This document shows positions 1 through 7,335 of a DNA stretch of 64,000 bases, piece after piece. Positions within the stretch are counted from its first letter, which is position 1; each line of letters opens with the position of its first letter. The notes under the pieces were generated by a model. That model was given only the letters and a program-made list of their open reading frames with translations, searched no databases and had not been told where the DNA came from. Position numbers and translations under genes: made by a program. The DNA is from Streptomyces cellulosae (GTDB lineage: Bacteria; Actinomycetota; Actinomycetes; Streptomycetales; Streptomycetaceae), in NCBI RefSeq assembly GCF_000721105.1, contig NZ_JOEV01000006.1, positions 247,277 through 311,276 of the forward strand. Reading direction: 5' to 3'.

Positions 1-1416
1 GAACACCCCGCTCCCACGGGAGGCGCTCCGACGACTCCCATCCCGCCGGTGCCCTCGACGGGCTCCGGCGCCCATGAGCAGGACCTGGTGCACGCCGGTC
101 AGGCACCCCCCGCCTACGCCTCCGCGGGTACCGGAGCCGCCCCCCAGGGGCGGCCCGAGGGACAGTACGCCCAGGGTCCCGCCCCGGAGAGCGGCTGGCC
201 GCCGCCCCCGTCGGCCACTCCGTCGTACGCCGACGGCGGCTCCGGAGGCGCGGGCCCCCACTGGGGCGCCGCGTACCAGCAGCCCACCCCGAAGCCCCGT
301 AGCGGCCGGGGCGGACTGGTCGCCGCGGTCCTGGTGGCCGCGCTCGTCGCGGGCGGCCTGGGCGGCGGTCTCGGCTACACCCTGGCCAAGGACAACGACA
401 ACAACTCCTCGACGACCGTCTCCGCGTCCGACAGCGGCGGCTCCATCAAGCGCGACCCGGGCACGGTCGCGGGCGTGGCGGCCAAGGCGCTGCCGTCCAC
501 CGTCACCATCCAGGCGGAGAGCAACAGCGGCGAGGGCGGCACCGGCACCGGTTTCGTGTTCGACACCGAGGGTCACATCGTCACCAACAACCACGTGGTC
601 GCGGACGCCGTCGACGGCGGCAAGCTCACGGCGACCTTCCCCAGCGGCAAGAAGTACGACGCCCAGGTCGTCGGCCACGCCCAGGGCTACGACGTGGCGG
701 TCATCAAGCTCAAGAACGCACCGAGCGACCTCAAGCCGCTCACCCTGGGCGATTCCGACAAGGTCGCGGTGGGCGACTCCACGATCGCGATCGGCGCCCC
801 CTTCGGCCTGTCCAACACGGTCACCACGGGCATCATCAGCGCCAAGGACCGTCCGGTGGCCTCCAGCGACGGCACCGGCTCCAACGCCTCGTACATGAGC
901 GCCCTGCAGACCGACGCCTCGATCAACCCGGGCAACTCCGGCGGGCCGCTGCTGGACGCGCAGGGCAACGTCATCGGCATCAACTCCGCGATCCAGTCCA
1001 CCAGCGGCGGCGGTGTCGGAGGCACCAGCCAGTCCGGCTCGATCGGCCTCGGCTTCGCCATCCCGATCAACCAGGCCAAGTACGTCGCCCAGCAGCTGAT
1101 CAAGACCGGCAAGCCGGTCTACGCGAAGATCGGCGCGTCCGTCTCCCTGGAGGACGGCACGGGCGGCGCCCAGATCAGCCAGCAGGGCGCCAGCGGCTCC
1201 GACGCGGTCGAGGCGGGCGGCCCCGCCGCCAAGGCCGGCCTCAAGCCCGGCGACGTCATCACCAAACTCGACGACCACGTGATCGACTCCGGCCCCACCC
1301 TGATCGGTGAGATCTGGACCCACAAGCCCGGCGACAAGGTCACGATCACCTACGAGCGCGGCGGCAAGACCCACACCGCCGAACTCACCCTCGGCTCCCG
1401 CACCGGCGACAGCTGA
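1..1416 (+). CDS. HtrA/DegP-like secreted serine protease with PDZ domain, 5' end outside window
   Basis: Membrane-anchored trypsin-fold protease that would degrade or sense misfolded exported proteins. The frame is open from base 1, so the start lies upstream; numbering here runs from the in-frame GTG at 49. A Pro/Gly/Ala-rich cytoplasmic segment (to about residue 83) precedes one transmembrane helix (about 88-110). The trypsin domain follows with catalytic His182 (TNNHVV), Asp215 (YDVAVI) and Ser297 (GNSGGPL). A C-terminal PDZ domain (about 365-450) contains AGLKPGDVI. All triad residues are intact. Family membership is certain; the physiological substrate is unknown. Confidence 0.95.
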   Translation, partial: EHPAPTGGAPTTPIPPVPSTGSGAHEQDLVHAGQAPPAYASAGTGAAPQGRPEGQYAQGPAPESGWPPPPSATPSYADGGSGGAGPHWGAAYQQPTPKPRSGRGGLVAAVLVAALVAGGLGGGLGYTLAKDNDNNSSTTVSASDSGGSIKRDPGTVAGVAAKALPSTVTIQAESNSGEGGTGTGFVFDTEGHIVTNNHVVADAVDGGKLTATFPSGKKYDAQVVGHAQGYDVAVIKLKNAPSDLKPLTLGDSDKVAVGDSTIAIGAPFGLSNTVTTGIISAKDRPVASSDGTGSNASYMSALQTDASINPGNSGGPLLDAQGNVIGINSAIQSTSGGGVGGTSQSGSIGLGFAIPINQAKYVAQQLIKTGKPVYAKIGASVSLEDGTGGAQISQQGASGSDAVEAGGPAAKAGLKPGDVITKLDDHVIDSGPTLIGEIWTHKPGDKVTITYERGGKTHTAELTLGSRTGDS

Positions 1417-1476
1417 CCGCCACCCCCGACGCCACCCGTTACTCTTGTCCCCGCGCTTCCGATGACGGCGGCGCGG

Positions 1477-1563
1477 GGAGGCGTGCCCGAGCGGCCGAAG
1501 GGAACGGTCTTGAAAACCGTCGTGGCAGCGATGTCACCGTGGGTTCAAATCCCACCGCCTCCG
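1477..1563 (+). tRNA. tRNA-Ser (anticodon TGA)
   Basis: An 87-nt tRNA with a long variable arm. The acceptor stem pairs GGAGGCG with CGCCTCC, the anticodon loop reads CT-TGA-AA, and the T-loop reads GGTTCAAATC. The CCA end is not encoded. Its 3' 56 nt lie within the attL core of the adjacent AICE, so the element regenerates a functional gene on integration. A partial copy lacking the 5' half lies at 22020. Confidence 0.95.
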
Positions 1564-1573
1564 CGCAGGTCAT
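1508..1573 (+). repeat. attL core (66-bp direct repeat, left copy)
   Basis: Identical to 22020-22085. It starts in the tRNA-Ser anticodon arm (TCTTGAAAACC) and ends just after the tRNA (GCAGGTCAT). Weaker similarity continues to about 1609, with only a few mismatches against 22086-22119, so attP resembles the chromosome beyond the tRNA as well. Confidence 0.9.
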
Positions 1574-1677
1574 GAGCGTTGCAGGTCAGAAGGGTGCCAC
1601 TCCACCGAGCGGCACCCCTTCTGCATGCAGCCTGTCTCACCCTTTCTCGCCGGTATCCCAGCTTTGACCAGTGCGTA

Positions 1678-1696
1678 TGGGCCATCTGTGGGCCAG
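1678..1696 (+). other. Candidate integrase arm-type site, left
   Basis: TGGGCCATCTGTGGGCCAG lies just past the 3' end of the integrase gene. An 18/19 match (C to G at the ninth base) in the same orientation occurs at 21929 near attR. Paired copies inside both ends suggest integrase or Xis arm-binding sites; this is inference from position and repetition only. Confidence 0.5.
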
Positions 1697-1698
1697 GA

Positions 1699-3114
1699 TC
1701 AGTTCTCGTCCCTCTCGTCGAGAGCGCGGGAGATCAGGTCGTTGGAGTGCTGCTGTCCTCCCTTGAGGATCTTCGCGTAGAAGCGATAGAGCACGGCGAT
1801 GCTGTGGCCGGCGCGGGCGGCGACCTCCGCCGGGTCCACTCCCGATTTGATCCAGAGGGAGACTCCCGCATGGCGCAGGGAGTACGGCACGGCCGCGAGG
1901 TCTGATTCGACCTCCCGAGGGGACAGCACCGCCTTCCGCGCTCTCTCCCAGATGTCGCAATACTCGGTTGACGGGACCCGTCCGCCCCGGGCAGCCCGGA
2001 ACAGCCGGCCGTCATCGGCAGTGCCGTAGCGCCTGATGTGCTCGCGGAGCAGATGCACGAGGACGGGCGGGATGGGCACGGGCCGCGTCGCGCCGCGCTT
2101 TCGTCGCTTGAGTCCGCGCGTCTCGTACGACATCCCGTCATCCGTCCACCCGCCGCCCACTTCAGGGCGGCTTTCCCCCAGCAGTAGCTCTCCCCACTCG
2201 TTCACGGTCTCAGGTGAGTTGGGAGGCAGGGTGCAGTCCGATTCCTTGAGAGCGACGATTTCACCGGGCCGCATGGCCGCGTAGTAGAGGCACCCGAAGA
2301 ACGCGTGCAGGTGCTCGCCACGCGCCCCGGAGTCCCGAACAGCCCCGAGCAGCGACCGCGCCAAGGCAGGGTCCGGTACGTACCGGAAATCGATCTCGTC
2401 ATCGCTCTCGGGAGGCGTCCAGTCGACGCGTGGGAGAGGGTTGGCGGTGAGCAGCCCCTTTTCCTCCACCGTGTAGCGCAGCACGTTGCTCAACACCATG
2501 CGCTTACGCCTGGCCGTGTTCTCAGCGGCTTTGCCCCCGTCCAGACGGAGTGACAGGGCTTCCAGCGCCGGCCGTAGTAGCGCGGGGTCTTCGAGATCCT
2601 TGACCTTGATGGAGTGCGCGGCGATCCACTCCAAGGCGGCGCGTACGTCCTCCGGTGGCTGCTCTACCGTATGGCGCTGCACCCAATCGCCCTCGGGAGA
2701 GCGGACCGCGCGGAAAGCCCACTGGTACAGGGCAGCGCGCAGGACCGATGGGCCGGGCGCTCCCCTCTTGCTGGTGACGAGCGCGGGGGTGACAACGGCC
2801 AGGGACTCCGCGATGCTCGCGCGGTGCTTGGCGGCGGCACGTGGCCACTTCATGAGCACGTATCCCGCGACGTGTTCATACCAGGACGGGGAGGTGCGCG
2901 AGGCGAGCTCGCTCGCAGGGAGTCCCGTTTCCTCGTCGAACTGCTGGCGGTCGCGCAGCGCGGCCATCAATTCCGTCCGTCGGCCGTCAGCCTGCGGCTT
3001 GAGCTTGAAACTGCGCGAGTGCGGGCGCTCGCCCACTCGCCAACGCAGCTCCCACGGCTTGGGGCGTCCGGCGCGCTTGCGGATGGACCAGATATCGACG
3101 TCGTACGTCAGCAT
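1699..3114 (-). CDS. int: Tyrosine recombinase (AICE integrase)
   Basis: Site-specific integrase of 471 aa that would recombine attP with the tRNA-Ser attB. The N-terminal half (about 1-230) holds the arm-binding and SAM-like core-binding regions. The catalytic domain (about 245-460) shows Arg282 (MRPGEIVAL), Arg414-His415 in YSLRHAGVS (the usual first His of HxxR is Tyr), AGHS with His437, and the probable nucleophile Tyr446 in YRFYAKI. It sits against attL and reads toward it, the usual AICE arrangement. Length and motifs look complete. The 62-bp gap to the xis gene upstream suggests co-transcription. Confidence 0.93.
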   Translation of the reverse strand: MLTYDVDIWSIRKRAGRPKPWELRWRVGERPHSRSFKLKPQADGRRTELMAALRDRQQFDEETGLPASELASRTSPSWYEHVAGYVLMKWPRAAAKHRASIAESLAVVTPALVTSKRGAPGPSVLRAALYQWAFRAVRSPEGDWVQRHTVEQPPEDVRAALEWIAAHSIKVKDLEDPALLRPALEALSLRLDGGKAAENTARRKRMVLSNVLRYTVEEKGLLTANPLPRVDWTPPESDDEIDFRYVPDPALARSLLGAVRDSGARGEHLHAFFGCLYYAAMRPGEIVALKESDCTLPPNSPETVNEWGELLLGESRPEVGGGWTDDGMSYETRGLKRRKRGATRPVPIPPVLVHLLREHIRRYGTADDGRLFRAARGGRVPSTEYCDIWERARKAVLSPREVESDLAAVPYSLRHAGVSLWIKSGVDPAEVAARAGHSIAVLYRFYAKILKGGQQHSNDLISRALDERDEN

Positions 3115-3175
3115 GTGTCTCCAAGCAGAACGAGGGGCCCGCGCTCAGCGCGGGCCCCGGTGAAGCGGTCGTGTT

Positions 3176-3364
3176 TTACGCGGCGTGCTGCTCGCAGCGC
3201 TCCCACCACGCGTCAAGGTCGCTGCGACGGCAGCGGAGCTGTCCGTTCGGGAGCTTGATGAGCTTGGGAGCCTTGCCACGGGCGCGCATGCGGTAGAAGG
3301 CGGCGCGGCTCATCTCGATCTCTTCGAGGACTTCGGGGAGCTTGAGCATCTTGGGGGTAGCCAA
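3176..3364 (-). CDS. xis: Excisionase / MerR-type helix-turn-helix DNA-binding protein
   Basis: A 62-aa protein with a winged-HTH of the HTH_17 excisionase type: residues 8-30 form the helix pair (EVLEEIEMSRAAFYRMRARG) and RRSDLDAWW is the typical C-terminal signature. AICE Xis proteins bend attachment-site DNA so that integrase favours excision. It lies directly upstream of int on the same strand, so both are probably one transcript. Size and position match known Xis proteins well; no experimental symbol is implied. Confidence 0.85.
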   Translation of the reverse strand: MATPKMLKLPEVLEEIEMSRAAFYRMRARGKAPKLIKLPNGQLRCRRSDLDAWWERCEQHAA

Positions 3365-3450
3365 GGCAAAGACTCCTTCTCAGGGTTCAGCGGGGAGGGG
3401 CGGCGAACTCCCCGGCGAGGGAGTCCGTGTCTGTCCGAGGTGCGGATTTC

Positions 3451-3659
3451 TGCGTCACCTGCGTCATCTGCGTCATTCGCTCCTCTGAGCTGCGAGTTTG
3501 CGGTGACGCAGAACGGCGGGGGTGCGTCACCGGTGACGCAGGCCTCCGTCAGCGGGTGACGCAGGTGACGCAGGATGACGCAGGAATCGGGCGTCTGCGT
3601 CACCCGGCTTTCGGCAGGTCACCGGCCGTTTTCGGGGTGCGGGTGACGCAGGTGACGCA
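3451..3659. repeat. Iteron-like array, 12 copies of TGACGCA/TGCGTCA (candidate oriV)
   Basis: Twelve copies occur: TGCGTCA at 3451, 3460, 3469, 3523 and 3596; TGACGCA at 3504, 3534, 3557, 3566, 3576, 3644 and 3653. Spacing is 9-10 bp within the clusters at 3451-3475, 3557-3582 and 3644-3659. The array fills the noncoding gap between the replication genes and xis. Such arrays are typical replication-initiator or regulator binding sites. With a Prim-Pol replication pair next door, an AICE replication origin is the leading reading; control of xis-int is the alternative. Confidence 0.65.
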
Positions 3660-3775
3660 GCGTCTCTCTACTTAGGACAAAAGAGGGGGTGGTGTCTGTT
3701 GTGGTGCGCGGCTCAGGACGTGAAGAAGGAGCCGCTTCGCGGCGCGACCATCGCAGGGCGGCGTCGCCGCCGAAC

Positions 3776-3813
3776 AGCAAGAGGAGCACGCGCCGCCGGG
3801 TGCTCCTCTTGCT
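3776..3813 (-). terminator. Strong hairpin, terminator of the replication operon
   Basis: A perfect 14-bp stem (AGCAAGAGGAGCAC with GTGCTCCTCTTGCT) and a 10-nt loop sit 28 bp past the stop codon of the replication ATPase remnant. It would keep minus-strand transcription from running through the iteron array. Confidence 0.7.
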
Positions 3814-3840
3814 TGTGCGGGCAGGTGTGGTGCCGCGCGG

Positions 3841-5284
3841 TCAGAAGGCCGCTTCCTGCTCGGGCGAGGGTGGCGCGGCCGGCCGCGCGATCTCGATGTA
3901 GCGGGATGTCTTGGTGCGTCCCCAGTCGATGAGGACGCCCCGGGCCGCGAGGGTGGGCTGTAGGCGCTTGAGGCGGTCTGAGAGCACCTTGCCGGTGGTC
4001 GGCCAGCCTTTTGGAAGGGGACGGCACTCCTCGCCGCTGTAGAGGCCCGTGAGGGCGTACAGCCACTCGGCAGACGTCATCCGCTCTTCCGCCCCCGGCG
4101 CGATGCCGGCAGCGTGCTTCAGCACGGTCTGCGCCAACAGGTCGCCCTCAATGACGTCGTCGTTGAGGTCGTCCAGGCTGGCCCGGTAGGCGGCAAGCGC
4201 CCCGAGACCGGTTGCGGCGTCGAGCTGCGCGCAGAGGTGCGCGAAGTCGGCCATGCGCAGGTCGGTCGGGATGTCCGCCTCAGCCGCCCGCACCTGCACG
4301 GTGAGGTCCAGGAGCGAGCCGAGGATGACGGGCAGCACCTGGGCGAAGTCGGACCACAGTTCCGCCTCGGTACGCCGGACCCGTGGACGTTCCAGGCGGA
4401 GCGGCAGGAGCCGTTCGGCGAGGTCGGGCCGGATCACGCCGACGTCGATGCCGGTCAGGAGCAGGGGGCGGCGGTAGCCGATGCGGACGACGTCCCCGGC
4501 CGGTGACGATGCGGCACATGGCGTCGGAGAGGTCCGGGGTCATGTGGGAGAGGTTGTCCAGGGCGGTGACCCATCCGGCGGCCACGGCCGTGGTGAGGTT
4601 CTCTTCGTCCTTGGGGGCGCGGCGCAGGTCGCCGCTCATGCCCTCGATGATCCGCACGAGCATCCGCCCGCCGGTGGACTTGCCTGCTCCCTGCGGGCCG
4701 GTGAGGAACGGTGCCGGGACGGGCACGTCCGGACCCAGGCAGCCGATGAGCCACGCGATGGCCAGGCACTCGGTCTCCGCGTTGGCGAAGTTGCACAGCC
4801 GCATCAGCAGGTCGATGCCCTTGCCGTCGGTGTCCTTGACGGGCAAGGGCAGTTCCCCCGTGAGCTGGGTACGGCGCCAGCAGACCTCCTGCGGGTCCGG
4901 GGTGCGGGTGTCCCATCCGGTGGGGTGGATGCGCACGGACTGCCCGTCGTCGCGGCCGAGGTCCAGCCACGTCGCGCCGTCGAACCCGGGCGCGACGCGG
5001 ATGTGGACGGGCTGCACGTCCTCGGTCAGTGCGAGTGCTTCGATCAAGTCCAATGCCTCCTTGAGCGCGGTTCCGTTGAACACGCCCAGTCCGTCGCGGA
5101 AGAGACCGACCATGAGTTCCTGGCGGTGGCTGCCCGTCGTGCCCTGGGAGCGGATCGGGCGGGCCACGGGGTGGCCGTTCTTCTGCGCGTACACGGTCCC
5201 GTCTGCGGTACGGAAGTACCGGAAGTGCGCTTGCGCGTAGTCGGTGATGACCTCGCGGGCCGGGTTCTTTTCGTCGTCGGACAT
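3841..5284 (-). pseudogene. Replication ATPase/helicase-like gene, split by a frameshift
   Basis: The downstream partner of Prim-Pol in the AICE replication module. The first part (from ATG 5284) reads a P-loop ATPase with Walker A GPQGAGKS and Walker-B-like VTALDN, up to RIVTG. At 4494-4503 (CCCCGGCCGG on the plus strand) the frame changes: conserved-looking sequence (DVVRIGY, then GVIRPDLAERLLPLRL) continues in another frame to the stop at 3841. A 2-bp loss from GGCGCC would explain it. The gene is either a true pseudogene, a sequencing error, or two proteins if a restart such as ATG/GTG near 4437 is used. The start 2 nt after the prim-pol stop indicates translational coupling. Confidence 0.75.
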
Positions 5285-5286
5285 GG

Positions 5287-6135
5287 TCACAGTCCCAACG
5301 TGGTGCGGGCGTTGGTCCACGCGTCGGTGCAGTGCCGGACGGATTCACCCTTGGCCTGCGCGGCGGTGAACAGGCGCGTGATGTGGGTGTCGGTGAGGCA
5401 GCCGCACCGGCCGTGCGTGGACAGCACGGCCAGGAACGTCCGGTACACGGCCGCGTGGACCGCGCTGCGGGCTTCCGTGATGCGCTGCTCGGCCATGGCG
5501 ATACCGCGTTCCAGGAACGCGGGCGTGCGGTGGGGGCACTGCCCGCCGCCGGACCGGGCGGGCACGGAGACGGAACGGGGCGTCGGCCGGACGGTGGGCG
5601 GTTCCTTCACGGCCAGCGCGCGGACGAGGTTCGGGAGGTCGGTCATGGTGCCGGTGCCGGGGCCCAGCCACCGGGCGTAGGCCATGGTCGACTTGAGGTC
5701 GACGCCGGGACGCACGTTGTTGTGTGACGTCATGGCGCCCTGGTAGATCCAGTGCTCACCGCGCGTCGTCTCCACGGTCCGTGTGGCGGGCAGGGTGGCG
5801 CGTGCCCAGTCGACGGCCGCCGCGTCGTCCAGGTCGACCACGGTCAGCCCAGCGGCGCCGGGGTGGTAGGCCACGGTTACGGCCCGGCGCCATGCGGCCG
5901 TCCACGGCGGTGAGGTGAGGATGGCCGGGTCGGTGGTGGCGGCGGCCCATGCGTGGCAGACGCCGGGGCACCGGCACGGGCCCGCACTCTTCATGTTCGG
6001 CCGGCCGCCGCACGCGTTGTTCGCGCAGCGGTGGCAGTTGCCGAACGGCGCCTTCCCCGCACGCAGGGGCAGCACCGGCACGCCGTCTGCGGCCAGCGCC
6101 AGCGCGGTCCGCAGAGGTTCGGGCAGCGCGCTCAT
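5287..6135 (-). CDS. Bifunctional DNA primase/polymerase (Prim-Pol) replication protein
   Basis: A 282-aa protein with a Prim-Pol N-terminal domain (about 10-190). It contains a Cys-rich insert (CHRCANNAC and CRCPGVC) that may bind zinc, the acidic motif VVDLDD, and GVDLKST. It probably primes replication of the excised AICE together with the ATPase encoded next. Start ATG 6135 overlaps the methyltransferase stop by 4 bp (ATGA), which fixes this start over longer in-frame options. A second Prim-Pol gene of different sequence lies on the chromosome at 24087. Confidence 0.88.
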   Translation of the reverse strand: MSALPEPLRTALALAADGVPVLPLRAGKAPFGNCHRCANNACGGRPNMKSAGPCRCPGVCHAWAAATTDPAILTSPPWTAAWRRAVTVAYHPGAAGLTVVDLDDAAAVDWARATLPATRTVETTRGEHWIYQGAMTSHNNVRPGVDLKSTMAYARWLGPGTGTMTDLPNLVRALAVKEPPTVRPTPRSVSVPARSGGGQCPHRTPAFLERGIAMAEQRITEARSAVHAAVYRTFLAVLSTHGRCGCLTDTHITRLFTAAQAKGESVRHCTDAWTNARTTLGL

Positions 6136-6866
6136 GCCGCAGCCTCCAACGTCGGGGCGAGGGTGGCGAGGTAGGCGCGTCCGATGTGCTCGGTGTAGGC
6201 CGGGGGGATGGCCTCGGTGAGTTCCTCGCGCACGTCGGTCCAGTCGATGCCCATCGCGGCTTGCAGCTCCGGGACGGACGGCTTGCCCCCGCCGCTGCCG
6301 TACGCGGCGACGTAGGGGCCGTCGTAGAAGCGGCCGTGCCGGTAGCCACGCACGCGGCCCCGGTGCGGGCGGTGCGTCGGCCGGGCGATGGTCCAGCCGC
6401 CCAACTCGAAGTTGCGGTGCCGGATCACCCCGAGACCGAACATCTCCCCGCACAGGGTGAGGTCTTTGCGGATCTCCGCGCGGCCGTTGGGCTGCTCGAT
6501 CACGTAGGGCAGGCCGGTGGCGTCCAGCAGCTCACGCGTGGGCGCCACGAGGTCCTCGTGGGTGCCGCCCCACCCCTGCGACCGGTTCGTGCCCACGGTC
6601 AGTGCGCATCCGTGCTGGCAGGGCGGGGAGGCGTGGACGAACGCGTACCGGCGGATCTCGCCCGTATTGATCAGGTGGGCGAGGTAGGCGAGCGCGTCGC
6701 CCCGGTGGTACGGGAAGGGGTAGTTGGGCCGTTCGGCGACGTCGCAGCCGTCCACGGCGAAGCCAGCCCGGGAGTAGCCGGTACCGGCGCCGCCGGCGCA
6801 GGAGTACAGGTCCAGCAGGCGCGGCCGGGCGCCGCGTACTCGCCGGATGTCGGTGGGTTGCGTCAT
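6132..6866 (-). CDS. Small C5-cytosine DNA methyltransferase
   Basis: A 244-aa phage/AICE-type m5C methyltransferase. Motif I is LDLYSCAGGAGTGY, motif IV with the catalytic Cys is ASPPCQ, motif VI-like is EQPNGR, and AIPPAY lies near the C-terminus. The target-recognition region is very short, as in solitary phage enzymes. No restriction endonuclease gene is adjacent, so self-protection of the transferring element against host restriction fits better than a restriction-modification system. It is the first gene of the replication operon. Confidence 0.88.
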   Translation of the reverse strand: MTQPTDIRRVRGARPRLLDLYSCAGGAGTGYSRAGFAVDGCDVAERPNYPFPYHRGDALAYLAHLINTGEIRRYAFVHASPPCQHGCALTVGTNRSQGWGGTHEDLVAPTRELLDATGLPYVIEQPNGRAEIRKDLTLCGEMFGLGVIRHRNFELGGWTIARPTHRPHRGRVRGYRHGRFYDGPYVAAYGSGGGKPSVPELQAAMGIDWTDVREELTEAIPPAYTEHIGRAYLATLAPTLEAAA

Positions 6867-6905
6867 GCTGGGAGACCTCCACAGGTCAGTCAGTGGCAGG
6901 TGGAC

Positions 6906-6948
6906 AAGGGCGGCCCCGCGACTTTGGCGAGACGAGGGGGCCGCCCTT
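6906..6948. terminator. GC-rich hairpin
   Basis: A 12-bp perfect stem (AAGGGCGGCCCC with GGGGCCGCCCTT) and a 19-nt loop lie between the Imm53 gene and the methyltransferase. It probably terminates transcription arriving from the imm53 side. Confidence 0.55.
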
Positions 6949-6956
6949 GGCGCAGC

Positions 6957-6990
6957 TAGTGCTGTGACCGCATAGGTTCACCGGGTTGGC
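6957..6990 (+). repeat. Solitary IS630-type terminal repeat
   Basis: TAGTGCTGTGACCGCATAGG matches the right terminal repeat of the IS630 element (8574 read on the minus strand) exactly over the first 21 bp, and better than that element's own left end at 7336 does. Together with 8574 it encloses the Imm53 gene plus the transposase, so it is either a relic of an older insertion or the true outer end of a passenger-carrying transposon. Confidence 0.7.
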
Positions 6991-7011
6991 GTCCTGCCGC
7001 TGTGCGATTGT

Positions 7012-7320
7012 TCAAGGAGTGTTCGCGGTCGCCCAGGAGCGGAACAGGGCGAGGGCTTCGGTGAGATTGCCGGGGCCGCATCTGGCGTGAAAGGTCTTCT
7101 CGGAAGTCCATGCCCAAACCCAGTCGTGAGCGCTGCGGTTGACGTCCTGGCGGGGGTATTCGTGTTGCTCCAGGTCCGTCTCCTCCAGGTCGATGGTGAC
7201 GGTCCAGCCGGGGTTGTCGAGCGTGGCGATCTTCAGGCCCCACTCGTGCTCCCAGTCCTCGTTGCACTGTGCGGCGTACCAGTGCTGCAGCCAAGCAAGG
7301 ACATCTTCCGAATCGCTCAT
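7012..7320 (-). CDS. Imm53-family immunity protein
   Basis: A 102-aa protein opening with DVLAWLQHWYAAQCNEDWEHEWG and IATLDNPGWTV, the hallmark of the Imm53 family that protects against polymorphic toxins. No toxin gene is next to it, so it is an orphan immunity gene. It lies between a solitary IS630-type end (6957) and the left end of the IS630 element (7336). Before that insertion the 8572 gene would have ended about a dozen bases upstream, so the two were probably one transcript. Start ATG 7320 has no clear ribosome binding site. Confidence 0.8.
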   Translation of the reverse strand: MSDSEDVLAWLQHWYAAQCNEDWEHEWGLKIATLDNPGWTVTIDLEETDLEQHEYPRQDVNRSAHDWVWAWTSEKTFHARCGPGNLTEALALFRSWATANTP

Positions 7321-7335
7321 GACAGGGGATGCTAG

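Noticed and set aside
3451..3659. TGACGCA array as CRISPR
   Set aside because: Seven-base words with 2-40 bp irregular spacing; no repeat/spacer structure.
6132..6866. C5 methyltransferase as part of a restriction-modification system
   Set aside because: No endonuclease-like gene is adjacent; the neighbours are replication genes and Imm53.
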